64,000 bases of DNA from Novosphingobium terrae (GCF_017163935.1 NZ_JABVZR010000001.1:1178001-1242000), one strand, 5' to 3'. Shown: positions 9,368 through 21,629, numbered from the stretch's first letter. Program-made: numbers and translations. Notes: generated from the sequence alone by a model not told the origin.

Positions 9368-9862
9368 ATGCATAACGGCAATCCTTACAGCCAGTGGATT
9401 CCCATCGCCGTGATCGTGGTGGTGCTGGCGCTGCGCAGCCGCCAGATCGGGCGGGAGCGACCGTTCCGCCCCGCTCTGTCGCTGATCCTGCCGGTGATCG
9501 CTCTGGCAGCGATCACCGCGCTGCTGATTGCCCGCCCGCCCGAACCATTGGGCTGGGCCGCTCTGGCCGGAGGACTGGTGCTGGGCGTGCCGCTGGGCTG
9601 GCAGCGCGCGAAACTCACCCATATCGGCCGCGATCCGGTCACCGGCGCGCTGTTTATCCGCCAGTCGGCGGCGGCGATGATGCTGCTGGTCGGCGTGATC
9701 GTGCTGCGGCAGTTTGCCCGCTATGAAATGGTCGAGGCAGGCGCGGCCCATGCCGCCTGGCTCGCGCTGGCCAGCGATGCGCTGATCGGCTTTGCCCTGG
9801 GCAGCATTGTCACCTTCCGCGGGGAACTCTACCTGCGGGCGCGCTCTCTTCTGGCGGCGTAG
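9368..9862 (+). CDS. Hypothetical polytopic membrane protein
   Basis: This 164-residue protein has about five hydrophobic segments (roughly residues 10-20, 34-53, 58-72, 97-113 and 125-146) and a conserved-looking loop with GWQRAKLTHIGRDPVTG. The overall plan resembles small CcdC/DUF1453-like membrane proteins, but that is only an impression. It begins 7 nt after the inverted repeat at 9319-9360 and converges on the DMT transporter, with which its last 53 bp overlap. Confidence 0.7.
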   Translation: MHNGNPYSQWIPIAVIVVVLALRSRQIGRERPFRPALSLILPVIALAAITALLIARPPEPLGWAALAGGLVLGVPLGWQRAKLTHIGRDPVTGALFIRQSAAAMMLLVGVIVLRQFARYEMVEAGAAHAAWLALASDALIGFALGSIVTFRGELYLRARSLLAA

Positions 9863-10739
9863 CAGCGGCGCGGGCGCGAACCCGCTCTCGCCAGACGATC
9901 ACTAGCCCGGCGGCCACCACCAGAGGCGCCCCCAGCCATGTGCTGGCAGGCGGCATCTGGTGGAAGACCAGCCAGCCATAAAGCGTCGTCCAGATCAGCG
10001 AGGAATAATCCATCACCACCACGGTGGAGACCGGGCCATAGCGCAAGGCCGCCGTCAGCAGCAGCTGCGCCAGCGTGCCGATGCTGCCCATGGCCAGAAT
10101 CATCGCCCATTGCAGCGGCGTGTGATGCGTCATGGTGAAGGGCAGGGTGGGCAGCATCAGCACCGTGCCCACCAGCGAGAAGTAGAACACCACCGAAAGC
10201 GGCGTTTCCGTGCGGCCCATATCGCGCAGCTGGATCGAGACCACCGCCACCATAAAGCCCGAAGCCAGCCCGACCAGCGCCCCGATCGGGGAAATCGGCA
10301 TGGCGCCGGGCCGCGCGATCACCAGCACCCCGGCAAAGCCCAGAGCCACCGCCAGCCCGCGCCAGCGACCGGGTTTCTCCCTCAGGAACAGTGCGGACAG
10401 CACCACCGCGAACATCGGCGTGGTGAAGCCCAGAATGGTCGCCACCGCCAGCGGCAGCAGGATCGTTGCGCCGAAATTGGCCAGCATGCCCACCATGCCC
10501 ATCAGCGACCGCGTGGCATGGCTCTTGAAACGGGTGGTCTTGAGTTGCCACATCTGCCCGCGCAGCAAAATCCAGCCCAGCAGCAGCGGCAGGGCCCCGG
10601 CCTGTCGCCAGAAGATGATCTCCGGCAGGGAAACGCCCATCTGATGCACCAGCTTGACCAGCATATACAGGCTGGACATGGCCAGTGCCGCGCCAAGCCG
10701 AAGGCCCAGCGCCAGAAAGGGGCGTTGATGAACAGGCAT
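9810..10739 (-). CDS. DMT-superfamily (EamA-type) transporter
   Basis: This inner-membrane protein of 309 residues has about ten hydrophobic helices arranged as two EamA repeats, with the motifs PLAVATILGFTTPMFAVVLS and EKPGRWRG in the first repeat and RYGPVSTVVVMDYSSLIWT in the second. Such proteins export amino acids or other metabolites, but the substrate cannot be told. I chose the ATG at 10739 (MPVHQRPF). The frame is open 24 codons further but into a low-complexity basic stretch. The C-terminus is Arg/Pro-rich. Its 3' end overlaps the convergent gene by 53 bp. Confidence 0.88.
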   Translation of the reverse strand: MPVHQRPFLALGLRLGAALAMSSLYMLVKLVHQMGVSLPEIIFWRQAGALPLLLGWILLRGQMWQLKTTRFKSHATRSLMGMVGMLANFGATILLPLAVATILGFTTPMFAVVLSALFLREKPGRWRGLAVALGFAGVLVIARPGAMPISPIGALVGLASGFMVAVVSIQLRDMGRTETPLSVVFYFSLVGTVLMLPTLPFTMTHHTPLQWAMILAMGSIGTLAQLLLTAALRYGPVSTVVVMDYSSLIWTTLYGWLVFHQMPPASTWLGAPLVVAAGLVIVWRERVRARAAATPPEESAPAGRVPRGR

Positions 10740-10783
10740 GAGTTTCCGTTTACCCGCGCGCGCCGTTGAGGCAAGGGCAGGCG

Positions 10784-10990
10784 ATGGAATTGGACTTTGC
10801 GAAATGCGCATGGGTCGCGAGCCTTTCGGTATCGCTGGCCGTGCTGGGCTGGCTGGCCGACCGTCGCCGTTTGCGCCGCGCCGATCCGGACGCTGTGGGC
10901 TGGGTGCCGTGGCGCGGAATCTCGTTCTGGGCGACGATGGTGGGGGTGCTGGCTGCGGCTGGGGCCGTGAAGTTCTGGATGGTGTCTTAA
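10784..10990 (+). CDS. Small membrane protein, unknown function
   Basis: This is a 68-residue ORF starting at ATG 10784 after AAGGGCAGG. It has two hydrophobic stretches (about residues 9-22 and 49-65) separated by an Arg/Asp-rich loop (ADRRRLRRADPDAVGW). It lies divergent to the DMT gene and just before a repeat element. Codon use resembles neighbours, but no family was recognised. Confidence 0.5.
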   Translation: MELDFAKCAWVASLSVSLAVLGWLADRRRLRRADPDAVGWVPWRGISFWATMVGVLAAAGAVKFWMVS

Positions 10991-11009
10991 AGGGGGAAGA
11001 AGAGATTAT

Positions 11010-11244
11010 GCGAGGGGGTTACCCCCTCGCGCTCCCGGGTTTGTCTGCGTTGCGCTTCGGGTTCGACATTGCGCCCGGATTGCCGCGCCGCAGGCCTGAA
11101 CTTGCTGGCTCTGTCTCTCCTCAGGGATGACTTGCCTGCGGCGTTTTAGGACACGCAGATGGAGAGGCCGCGCGCGCCGATGGGGCGGCACCACCCTATC
11201 GTCGGGAGACGTAACGGGGGTGCAGGGGGCGTAACGCCCCCTGC
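11010..11244 (+). repeat. Intergenic hairpin-bounded repeat, copy 2
   Basis: This full 235-bp element runs from the perfect hairpin GCGAGGGGGTTACCCCCTCGC (11010-11030) to a variant hairpin GCAGGGGGCGTAACGCCCCC (from 11222). In between are GCTCCCGGGTTTGTC, the internal pair GCCGCAGGC / GCCTGCGGC, GGAGAGG and CCACCCTATCGTCGGGAGACG. It fills the gap between the small membrane protein and the convergent cpaF. Confidence 0.85.
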
Positions 11245-11255
11245 TTCAACTTTTC

Positions 11256-12803
11256 TTACAAACAGGCCTCAAGATAAGCCTGATCGAACCCGAACTGACG
11301 CGCCTTTTCCAGCGTATAAGGCCGCAGACCCGAGGGACGGAACTCACCGATGATCTTGCCGTCCTCGCTCTCGTCCAGATATTCGAACTTGAACAGCTCC
11401 TGCGTCACGATCACATCGCCTTCCATCCCGATCACCTCGGTGATGTTGGTGGTGCGGCGCGAGCCGTCGCGCAGGCGCTTCACCTGCACGATGATGTCCA
11501 CCGATTCGGCGATCTGGCGGCTGATGGCTTCCTTGGGGATCTTGATGTCGCCCATCAGGATCATGTTTTCCATACGGCCAAGGCATTCGCGCGGGCTGTT
11601 GGCGTGGAGCGTACACATCGAGCCGTCGTGACCGGTGTTCATCGCGGCGAGGAGGTCGAAGCACTCCGCGCCACGAATTTCGCCCAGAATGATGCGATCC
11701 GGGCGCATACGCAGGGCGTTCTTCACAAGGTCGCCGATGGTGATGGCGCCCTGGCCTTCAAGGTTGGGCGGGCGCGTTTCCAGCGGCAGCCAGTGCGGCT
11801 GCTGCAGGCGAAGTTCGGCGGCGTCTTCGATGGTCAGCACGCGCTCGCCGGGGTCGATCATCTTCGACAGGGCGTTGAGCATCGTCGTTTTACCCGAGCC
11901 TGTACCGCCCGAGATGACGATGTTCATGCGACAGGCGCCCGCAATCTTCAGCGCGGTGCACATCGGGTCCGACATGGAGCCGAAATCGCGCAGCATATCG
12001 AGCGTGATCGGCTTTTCGGAAAACTTACGAATCGAGATGGCGGTGCCGCGCAGCGAGAGCGGCGGCACGATCACGTTAACGCGGCTGCCGTCCTTCAGGC
12101 GGGCGTCGGCCAGCGGCGTGGTCTGGTCGACGCGGCGGCCGACCTGATTGACGATGCGCTGCGCGATCTGGAACAGATGCTGCTCGTCGCGGAAGCGGAT
12201 GGTCGAAAGGGTCAGCTTGCCCTTCTTTTCGATGTAGGTCTGATCCGGGCCGTTGACCATGATATCGGACACGTCGGGATCGCCCAGCAGCTCTTCGAGC
12301 GGGCCAAAGCCGAGCAGCTCGTCGATCAGCACCTTTTCCAGCGCGAACTGCTCACGCCGGTTGAGGGTGATCTTCAGCTCGGCCAGCACCTCCATGATGA
12401 TGGGGCGGAATTCCTCGGCCAGTTCATCCTTCGTCAGCGTGGCGGCGGCTTCGGGATCGACGCGCTCCAGCAGGCGTGGCAGCACCTCTTCCTTGATCTT
12501 GTGAACGCTGGCCTCGAAACCCTCGGCCTTATGCGTGTTCTCGACCGTGGTGTTCATGCGCTCGTCGAGGCGCGCCATGGCCTCGCTGCGCAGGGGCTGG
12601 GGCGCAGACGGAGCGGGCGCCGGGGCCGGAGCGGGCGCGGCGGATTCGGCAGGCAGCGGCGGGAATTGCTGTCCACCCGGCGGCGGCTGCTGAGGCTGGG
12701 CCGCCGGAGCAGCGCCACCCTGCATGGGCCGCGCCACGCCGAATTGCGGGCGTGCGCCTTGCCCGAAGCTGGTGGGGCCGTTGCGTCGCCCGAATGCGCT
12801 CAT
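11256..12803 (-). CDS. cpaF: CpaF/TadA-type secretion ATPase
   Basis: This 515-residue cytoplasmic hexameric ATPase powers assembly of Tad/Flp pili. The first 80 residues are a Pro/Ala/Gln-rich linker, then comes the CpaF N-terminal domain, then the ATPase core with Walker A SGGTGSGKTTMLN, TIEDAAELRLQQPHW (Asp box), ILGEIRGAECFDLL (Walker B) and the His box CTLHANSPRECLGRM. The ATG at 12803 has only a weak GGGATCGAG upstream. The other cpa/tad genes (cpaB, C, E, tadB, C) are not in the window, so the gene stands alone here. Confidence 0.93.
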   Translation of the reverse strand: MSAFGRRNGPTSFGQGARPQFGVARPMQGGAAPAAQPQQPPPGGQQFPPLPAESAAPAPAPAPAPSAPQPLRSEAMARLDERMNTTVENTHKAEGFEASVHKIKEEVLPRLLERVDPEAAATLTKDELAEEFRPIIMEVLAELKITLNRREQFALEKVLIDELLGFGPLEELLGDPDVSDIMVNGPDQTYIEKKGKLTLSTIRFRDEQHLFQIAQRIVNQVGRRVDQTTPLADARLKDGSRVNVIVPPLSLRGTAISIRKFSEKPITLDMLRDFGSMSDPMCTALKIAGACRMNIVISGGTGSGKTTMLNALSKMIDPGERVLTIEDAAELRLQQPHWLPLETRPPNLEGQGAITIGDLVKNALRMRPDRIILGEIRGAECFDLLAAMNTGHDGSMCTLHANSPRECLGRMENMILMGDIKIPKEAISRQIAESVDIIVQVKRLRDGSRRTTNITEVIGMEGDVIVTQELFKFEYLDESEDGKIIGEFRPSGLRPYTLEKARQFGFDQAYLEACL

Positions 12804-12951
12804 AAGTCTCGATCCCTGATCACGTCCCGGCCACAGCCCAGCCGGGTGTGGCGTATGATGGTTGGTGAATAAGACGGAAACTTTGAGGATTTGCTAATAA
12901 GTAAGCACGGGTGAGGGGGATTACGGGGCGTTCAGGGAGGAAAAGGAAAAA

Positions 12952-13185
12952 GCGAGGGCCATCGCCCTCGCGCTCCCTTTACGTCTCCCGACGATAGGGC
13001 AGTGGCGCCCGATCCTCGTGCTTAACCTCTCCACCTGCGCGGCATGCCGCCGCAGGCAGTGGATCGCTGGAGAGGGCAGGCTGCACGTGAAATTTGAAAG
13101 CCTGCGGCGCAACAATCTGGGCGCAACGCTGAACCCTTGGCGCAACGTAGACATTCATGGGAGCGCGAGGGGGTAACCCCCTCGC
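12952..13185 (-). repeat. Intergenic hairpin-bounded repeat, copy 3 (inverted)
   Basis: This 234-bp element lies in the opposite orientation to copies 2 and 4-7. The hairpin GCGAGGGC-CATC-GCCCTCGC (12952-12971) is followed by GCTCCC and ACGTCTCCCGACGATAGGG. The far end is ATGGGAGC plus GCGAGGGGGTAACCCCCTCG (from 13165). The internal GCCGCAGGC/GCCTGCGGC pair is present. It lies between the atpC 3' end and the cpaF 5' end. The remaining 12804-12951 should hold the cpaF promoter, which I cannot place. Confidence 0.85.
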
Positions 13186-13272
13186 ATCTTTCCCTTAACT
13201 CCCTTGAACAAAGAAAAACCGGGCAACGGAACCCCGCCACCCGGTCTTTCTAATCACGTAAGGGCAGAAAAA

Positions 13273-13530
13273 TCAGCCCTCGACATGCTCCGCCAGCACG
13301 GTGAGGCCGCTGGCGCTCACCTCGGCGAAGCCGCCCGAGACGGCGATGTCTTCGGGGGTGCCGTTTTCAGTACGGTACACCTTCAGCACGCCGTCGCGCA
13401 CGGTGGACATGAAGGGCGCGTGGCCTTCAAGCACGCCGAACTCGCCTTCCGTGCCGGGAACGACCACCATGTGGACGCTCTCGGACCGGACCAGACGCGC
13501 AGGCGTGACGAGCTCGAAATGCAGTGCCAT
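13273..13530 (-). CDS. atpC: ATP synthase F1 epsilon subunit, short form
   Basis: This is the epsilon subunit of F1, part of the central stalk that contacts the c-ring. At 85 residues it contains only the N-terminal beta-sandwich ([35 protein letters not shown]). The C-terminal helical hairpin of the 130-140-residue forms, which inhibits ATP hydrolysis, is absent. The reading frame closes normally with no sign of a frameshift, so the short form looks native. It starts 3 bp after atpD. Confidence 0.93.
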   Translation of the reverse strand: MALHFELVTPARLVRSESVHMVVVPGTEGEFGVLEGHAPFMSTVRDGVLKVYRTENGTPEDIAVSGGFAEVSASGLTVLAEHVEG

Positions 13531-13533
13531 GGA

Positions 13534-15003
<1,470 letters not shown>

Positions 15004-15879
15004 TCAGAGCGCTTCGGCGCCCGCGATGATTTCGATGAGTTCAGTGGTGATCGCGGCCTGACGGCTGCGGTTGTACTGAACGGTCAGCTTGTTGATGAGG
15101 TCGCCGGCATTGCGCGTGGCATTGTCCATGGCGGTCATCGATGCGCCCTGTTCGCTCGCCGCATTCTCCAGCAGAGCGCCGAAGAGCTGGGTGCGCAGGT
15201 AACGCGGCAGCAGCGCGGCGAGGATGTCTTCCTCATCGGGCTCATATTCCACCACGGCGCCGCTGGTCTCCGCAGCCACCTTGGGGGCGGGCACGGGGAT
15301 GATCTGCTGCGTGGTCGGCTCCTGCAGCAGGGCGCTGCGGAACTTGGAATAGAACAGATGAGCCACGTCGAACTTGCCCGCTTCGTAAAGCGCAACGAGT
15401 TCGTTTGCGATCGCCTCGGCCTCGGCAAAGCCGGGTTCGCGCACCGAGGTGGTGTCGAATTCGGCCTCAACCGCCTTGGGGAATTCCCGGCGCACCACCG
15501 CACGGCCCTTGCGGCCGATGAGGTAGAACAGCACGGTCTTGCCCTCGGCCTGAAGGGCCTGCGCCTTGGCGCGGGCGGCCTTCAGGATGTTCGAGTTGAA
15601 CGCACCGCACAGGCCGCGATCCGAGTTGGCCACCACCAGCAGATGCACCTGCGACTTGCCGGTGCCGGCGAGCAGCTTGGGGCTGTTCTCGCTGACGGTG
15701 ATGCGGCTCGCGAGCGAGCCCATCACCTGCGCCAGACGCTGGGCATAGGGGCGGGCGGCCTCGGCGGAAGCCTGCGCCTTGCGCAGTTTTGCCGCCGCGA
15801 CCATCTGCTTGGCCTTGGTGATCTTCTGGGTCGACTTGACCGAGTTGATGCGTAGCTTGAGTTCTTTAAGACTGGCCAT
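15004..15879 (-). CDS. atpG: ATP synthase F1 gamma subunit
   Basis: This is the central rotor shaft of F1, 291 residues from ATG 15879 ([14 protein letters not shown]), which lies about 8 nt after GGGAGGG. A TTG two codons upstream is unlikely. N- and C-terminal helices ([18 protein letters not shown] and [19 protein letters not shown]) form the coiled-coil. An insertion-like acidic segment ([15 protein letters not shown]) sits around residue 205, as in other alphaproteobacteria. Confidence 0.97.
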   Translation of the reverse strand: MASLKELKLRINSVKSTQKITKAKQMVAAAKLRKAQASAEAARPYAQRLAQVMGSLASRITVSENSPKLLAGTGKSQVHLLVVANSDRGLCGAFNSNILKAARAKAQALQAEGKTVLFYLIGRKGRAVVRREFPKAVEAEFDTTSVREPGFAEAEAIANELVALYEAGKFDVAHLFYSKFRSALLQEPTTQQIIPVPAPKVAAETSGAVVEYEPDEEDILAALLPRYLRTQLFGALLENAASEQGASMTAMDNATRNAGDLINKLTVQYNRSRQAAITTELIEIIAGAEAL

Positions 15880-15903
15880 CGCCAATTACCCTCCCGGTAA
15901 GGT

Positions 15904-17493
<1,590 letters not shown>

Positions 17494-17511
17494 TTAGCCA
17501 AAAGAAGGAGG

Positions 17512-18066
17512 TTAGCCCTTCATCGCCTGAGCGAGAGAATTGAGACGGGTGCGGATCGAGCTATCGATCTGCTGGCTGCCGATGCGCACCACCAGGCCGC
17601 CAAGCAGCTCCGGATCGACATCGGCCTTGATCTTGACGGTCTTGCCTTCGCGGGCAGCCAGCTTGGCCGACAGGGCGGCAAGCTGATCGTCGGTCAGCGG
17701 GTGAGCGCTGGTGACCTGGGCGGTAACCTCGCCGCGGGCGGCAGCGGCGATCGAACCGTAAGCGGCGATCACCTGCGGCAGCGCCGAGAGGCGGCCATTG
17801 GCGGCCAGCACGCCGAGGAACTTGCGCGTTACATCGCCCAGTTCCAGCACGCCTGCCACGCCGCTGAGCGCCTGCCCTGCGGCATCGCGGCTGACCAGCG
17901 GGTTGCGAATCAGGTTGGACAGATCGTCCGAGGCGGCCAGTGCCGCACCCAGTTTCTCAAGATCGGCCTCGACAGGCGAAACAACGCCCGTTTCCTGGGC
18001 CAGATCGAACAATGCCGAGGCGTAGCGGCCTTGCAGGCTGGCGGTGATGCCGGCGGAATTCTCCAC
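17512..18066 (-). CDS. atpH: ATP synthase F1 delta subunit
   Basis: This 184-residue subunit forms the top of the peripheral stalk and anchors F1 to the b/b' subunits. The sequence has the family plan: an N-terminal helical domain ([15 protein letters not shown]) and a C-terminal domain ending in [20 protein letters not shown]. The start is GTG 18066, about 10 nt after AAAGGGG. It heads the operon atpH-A-G-D-C. The F0 genes are absent, as expected for alphaproteobacteria, where they form a separate operon. Confidence 0.95.
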   Translation of the reverse strand: MENSAGITASLQGRYASALFDLAQETGVVSPVEADLEKLGAALAASDDLSNLIRNPLVSRDAAGQALSGVAGVLELGDVTRKFLGVLAANGRLSALPQVIAAYGSIAAAARGEVTAQVTSAHPLTDDQLAALSAKLAAREGKTVKIKADVDPELLGGLVVRIGSQQIDSSIRTRLNSLAQAMKG

Positions 18067-18360
18067 GCGCGTCGGTCCCCTTTAATCCGGACTCTGAACG
18101 CATGAAAGACCGGACCCCGATGCCCGACCCCCGTTCAGATGGTCGGGCGCATAGCGGGCATTATCGCGCTATGCAAGCCGCCGGGGGGTCGCCATGGGGC
18201 ATGACGTGTCAAAAATATGAAAACGCTATGAACGGAGGGGCAATACGCCATTTGACGCGGTCGCATTGGTATGCGGAGGCGCGAATCACTCCACAGGCAG
18301 ATGGGCTCGACAGCCGGGCTGCCGTGAGGGAGAAGAAGGGCCGTTCCTGAAAGGTCCTTG
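18067..18360. promoter_or_regulatory. Divergent promoter/leader region between atpH and a CPBP protease
   Basis: This 294-bp gene-free stretch must hold the atp operon promoter (minus strand) and that of the plus-strand gene at 18361. Two hairpins lie in the atp leader: CCCGACC...GGTCGGG (18123-18147) and GCATAGCG...CGCTATGC (18149-18174). I cannot assign -35 and -10 boxes with confidence. Confidence 0.5.
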
Positions 18361-19263
18361 ATGACGCATCCTGACGCCTCTGTTGCCACGACTTCGCAGC
18401 CGCGCTGGCGGCGGGTGCTGCTTCATCCCGGCAGCCTGCTGGCGATCGGTTTTATCTGGCTCGCGCTGGCCGAGGTGGTGCCGCTGTTCCTCTCGGAAAA
18501 GCTGTTCGGGCGCAATGCGGAGCATCATATCCACCCCGCTGTCGAAATCGCGGTGGCGCTGTGGCTGCTGGTAGCGTGGAAGCTCTACAAGCGTTGGGTG
18601 GAGCGCTGCGCCGATATCGAACTGCCATTGGCCAGAGCCTTGCCCGAATGGCTGGCGGGTCTGGCTTTCGGCATTCTGCTGTTCAGCGTGATGACCGGCG
18701 TGGTGGCGCTGCTGGGCGGGTTGACCGTGACGGGCGTGGGCGGGTTTGGGCAGCTGGCTCCAATGCTGAGCATGGCGGCGATCTCCGGCGTGGGCGAGGA
18801 GCTGCTGTTTCGCGGTGTGATCCTGCGCCAGCTGGAAAAGATGGTGGGCACATGGGGCGGTCTGGCGCTGACCTCGGCCTTCTTTGGCCTGGCGCATCTG
18901 GGCAATGCGGGGGCGACATGGTTTGCCGCTCTGGCCATCGCGCTGGAGGCCGGACTGCTGCTGGGTGCGGCCTATCTGCTGACGCGGCGGCTGTGGCTGG
19001 CCATCGGCATCCACAGCGGCTGGAATTTCACGCAGGGGTGGATCTTCAGCGTGCCGGTGTCAGGCGGCAAAGCACCCGAGGGTCTGTTGCTCACCCAGCG
19101 CCACGGCCCCGAATGGCTGACAGGCGGCGCCTTCGGTCTGGAGGCCAGCGCGGTCGCGATGGTGGTGGCGACCTTCGCTGGCGTGGTGCTGATGCGCCGT
19201 GTGATCCGGGCGGGTGGCATCGTGCCCGCGCCTTGGACCTTACGGCGTCACACAAAGGAATAA
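18361..19263 (+). CDS. CPBP-family intramembrane metalloprotease
   Basis: This 300-residue polytopic membrane protein of the CAAX protease/bacteriocin-processing (CPBP, Abi) family has the glutamate-type intramembrane protease motifs: GVGEELLFRGVIL (EExxxR), FFGLAHLGN (FxxxH) and AIGIHSGWNFTQG (HxxxN). About seven hydrophobic segments are present. Start is ATG 18361, about 8 nt after GAAAGG. Bacterial members have varied and mostly unknown substrates. It is monocistronic, and its last 16 bp overlap the convergent priA. Confidence 0.88.
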   Translation: MTHPDASVATTSQPRWRRVLLHPGSLLAIGFIWLALAEVVPLFLSEKLFGRNAEHHIHPAVEIAVALWLLVAWKLYKRWVERCADIELPLARALPEWLAGLAFGILLFSVMTGVVALLGGLTVTGVGGFGQLAPMLSMAAISGVGEELLFRGVILRQLEKMVGTWGGLALTSAFFGLAHLGNAGATWFAALAIALEAGLLLGAAYLLTRRLWLAIGIHSGWNFTQGWIFSVPVSGGKAPEGLLLTQRHGPEWLTGGAFGLEASAVAMVVATFAGVVLMRRVIRAGGIVPAPWTLRRHTKE

Positions 19264-21437
19264 GGATCGATATCCACGCCCACGCGCACGCCGGGCGGGA
19301 ATTTCAGCCCGCCCAGCCATTGCCGGATCACCGTCTGTACCTGCGCCGAGCGTTTGGCATTGATCAGCAGCCGATAGCGATAGCGCCCGCGCAGCTGCGC
19401 CATGGGGGCAGGGGCGGGGCCCAGCACCGCGACATCGGGTAGATTGGGCCGGGTGCCGCCGATGGCGCGGGCGGCGTCGCGTGCCTCGGCTTCGTCTTCG
19501 GAGGAGACGATGATCGCGGCCCAGCGTCCGAAGGGCGGGGCGAAGGCGGAGCGGCGTCCTTCCGCCTCGGCGGCGTAGAAGGCGTTTCGGTCGCCGGCGG
19601 CCAGAGCGGCGATGACCGGGGCGCTGGGCGAGCGGGTCTGGATCAGCACCTCCCCCGGCTTTTGTGCGCGGCCCGCGCGGCCCGCCACCTGAGCGATCTG
19701 CTGATAGGTGCGTTCGCCCGCGCGCAGATCGCCGCCTTCAAGGCCCAGATCCGCGTCGATCACGCCCACCAGCGTCAGATCGGGGAAGTGATAGCCCTTG
19801 GTGACAAGCTGCGTGCCGACGATCACATCGATCATCTTGTTCTCCGCCGCCGCCACGAACTCGCCGATCTTTTCCGGGCTGTTGAGCGTGTCGGAGGTGA
19901 CCACCGCCACCCGCGCATCGGGCATGATCTGGGCCACTTCATCGGCGATGCGCTCCACGCCGGGGCCGCAGGCGACGAGGCAGTCGCCCTCGCCGCATTC
20001 GGGGCAGGCGGGGGGCATGGGTTCCTCATGCCCGCAATGGTGGCAGGCGAGGCGGCGTGAGAGGCGATGTTCCACCAGCCATGCGCTGCAATCGCTGCAC
20101 TGGAAGCGATAGCCGCAATGCCTACACAAAGTCAGCGGCGCATAGCCGCGCCGGTTGAGGAACAGCAGCGATTGCTCACCCTTCTCCAGCCGGTCTTGCA
20201 GCTTTTCCACCAGCGGCGGGGCGATCCAGTGGTTGCGCTCGGGCGGGTGCTGGGTGAGATCGACGATCTGGATGTCGGGAAGGCTGGCCCCGCCGAAGCG
20301 CGAGGGCAGATCGACCTTCTGGTACACGCCTGCCTCGGCCAGCTGCATCGATTCGAGCGCGGGGGTGGCGCTGGCCAGCACCACCGGGATCTGCTCGAAA
20401 CGGGCGCGGATCACCGCCACATCGCGGGCGTTGTAGCGCACGCCATCGTCCTGCTTGAAGCTGATTTCGTGCGCTTCGTCCACGATGATCAGCCCCAGCG
20501 CGGCATAGGGCAGGAACAGCGCCGAGCGTGCCCCCACCACCACCTGAGCGCTGCCATTGGCCACCGCGCGCCACGCGCGCCGCCGCTCGCCCGATTTCAG
20601 ACTGGAGTGCCAGAGGATCGGCGCCACGCCGAAGCGCGCCTCGAACCGGCGCAGGAAGTTTTCCGTCAGCGCGATTTCGGGCAGCAGCACCAAAGTCTGG
20701 CGGCCAAGGCGAAGCGCTTCGGCGACAGCCTCGAAATAGGTCTCGGTCTTGCCCGAGCCGGTCACGCCATCGAGCAGGAAGGGGGTGAAGCCGTCCTTCT
20801 GCCGCCCTTGGCGCACGGCCTCGATAAAGCGGTCGGCGGCCTCCTGCTGGCCATCCGACAGGGTGGGCACATCATGTTCGGGATCGGCGGGAGGGTAGGG
20901 GCGGTCGAGATCGACCTGCACCGCCTCCATCAGGCCGTTGTTCACCAGTCCACGCAATACCGCTTCCGAAACGCCCGCAATCTCGGCCATCTCGCGCAAG
21001 GTGCCTTGAGCGCCCGGCAGCTTTTCCAACGCCTGTTTGCGCTGGGCGGTCAGGCGACCCGGTTCGGCGCCCTCGACCAGCCGGTATTCGGTCATGGTGC
21101 GCCCGCCTTGCAGCGCGGCGGTGCTGGACAAGGCCATCCGCGTCACCGAGGCCAGCGAGGCGCAATAGTAATCCGCCGTCCATTCGATCAGTCGCCGCAG
21201 AGGCGCGGGCAGGGGCGGCACCGGCAGCACCGAAAGGATCGGGCGCAGGCGGTTGTCGCCCACCTCCTCGGCGGGCAGGCGTTCCGGCTCCCACACCACG
21301 CCAAGGATCTGGCGTGGGCCCAAAGGCGCGACCACCACGCTGCCCGGCTCCACCGTCATGCCGTGGGGGGCGCGGTAATCCAGCACCGGCAGGGCGGCAT
21401 TCATCACAAGCAGGCGGATACGGGTCATGGGGGTCAT
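19248..21437 (-). CDS. priA: Primosomal replication restart helicase PriA
   Basis: This 3'-5' superfamily 2 helicase binds stalled forks and reloads the replisome. It has 729 residues: an N-terminal DNA-binding domain (GSVVVAPLGPRQILGVVW), then the helicase with Walker A LLDGVTGSGKTETY and DEAH box IIVDEAHEISF, then paired zinc-binding cysteines (CRHCGYRFQCSDC, CHHCG, CPECGEGDC) and the QVAGRAGRAQKPGEV motif. Either ATG 21437 or ATG 21428 could start it, and neither has a clear ribosome binding site. A palindromic repeat sits just upstream. Confidence 0.95.
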   Translation of the reverse strand: MTPMTRIRLLVMNAALPVLDYRAPHGMTVEPGSVVVAPLGPRQILGVVWEPERLPAEEVGDNRLRPILSVLPVPPLPAPLRRLIEWTADYYCASLASVTRMALSSTAALQGGRTMTEYRLVEGAEPGRLTAQRKQALEKLPGAQGTLREMAEIAGVSEAVLRGLVNNGLMEAVQVDLDRPYPPADPEHDVPTLSDGQQEAADRFIEAVRQGRQKDGFTPFLLDGVTGSGKTETYFEAVAEALRLGRQTLVLLPEIALTENFLRRFEARFGVAPILWHSSLKSGERRRAWRAVANGSAQVVVGARSALFLPYAALGLIIVDEAHEISFKQDDGVRYNARDVAVIRARFEQIPVVLASATPALESMQLAEAGVYQKVDLPSRFGGASLPDIQIVDLTQHPPERNHWIAPPLVEKLQDRLEKGEQSLLFLNRRGYAPLTLCRHCGYRFQCSDCSAWLVEHRLSRRLACHHCGHEEPMPPACPECGEGDCLVACGPGVERIADEVAQIMPDARVAVVTSDTLNSPEKIGEFVAAAENKMIDVIVGTQLVTKGYHFPDLTLVGVIDADLGLEGGDLRAGERTYQQIAQVAGRAGRAQKPGEVLIQTRSPSAPVIAALAAGDRNAFYAAEAEGRRSAFAPPFGRWAAIIVSSEDEAEARDAARAIGGTRPNLPDVAVLGPAPAPMAQLRGRYRYRLLINAKRSAQVQTVIRQWLGGLKFPPGVRVGVDIDPYSFV

Positions 21438-21442
21438 CTAGA

Positions 21443-21487
21443 GCATCGTGCGAAAAAGTGGGAACCGGTTTTTCGCGAAAACGATGC
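21443..21487. repeat. Palindromic intergenic repeat upstream of priA
   Basis: The sequence is an interrupted palindrome: GCATCGT-GCGAAAAA on the left, GTGGGAACCGG in the centre, TTTTTCGC-GAAA-ACGATGC on the right. Elements with GCGAAAAAGTGG..CCGGTTTTTCGC are familiar as dispersed palindromic repeats in many alphaproteobacteria. It lies 5 bp upstream of the priA start. Confidence 0.7.
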
Positions 21488-21629
21488 GGCATCAACGAAG
21501 CTCTTGGCGCTGGCGGGGGAAGGGGCACAGGTATAAAAAGGAAGGGTTGGGTTCCGCGCCAAGCCTGCCTATAGGCCCAAGCATCACGGGGCGGAATCGC
21601 CCGATCACGCCAGCGCAGGAGTGCCAGCC

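Noticed and set aside
18102..18350. 82-codon plus-strand frame in the atp leader
   Set aside because: It overlaps the expected atp promoter and hairpins, lacks a binding site and has no recognisable sequence.
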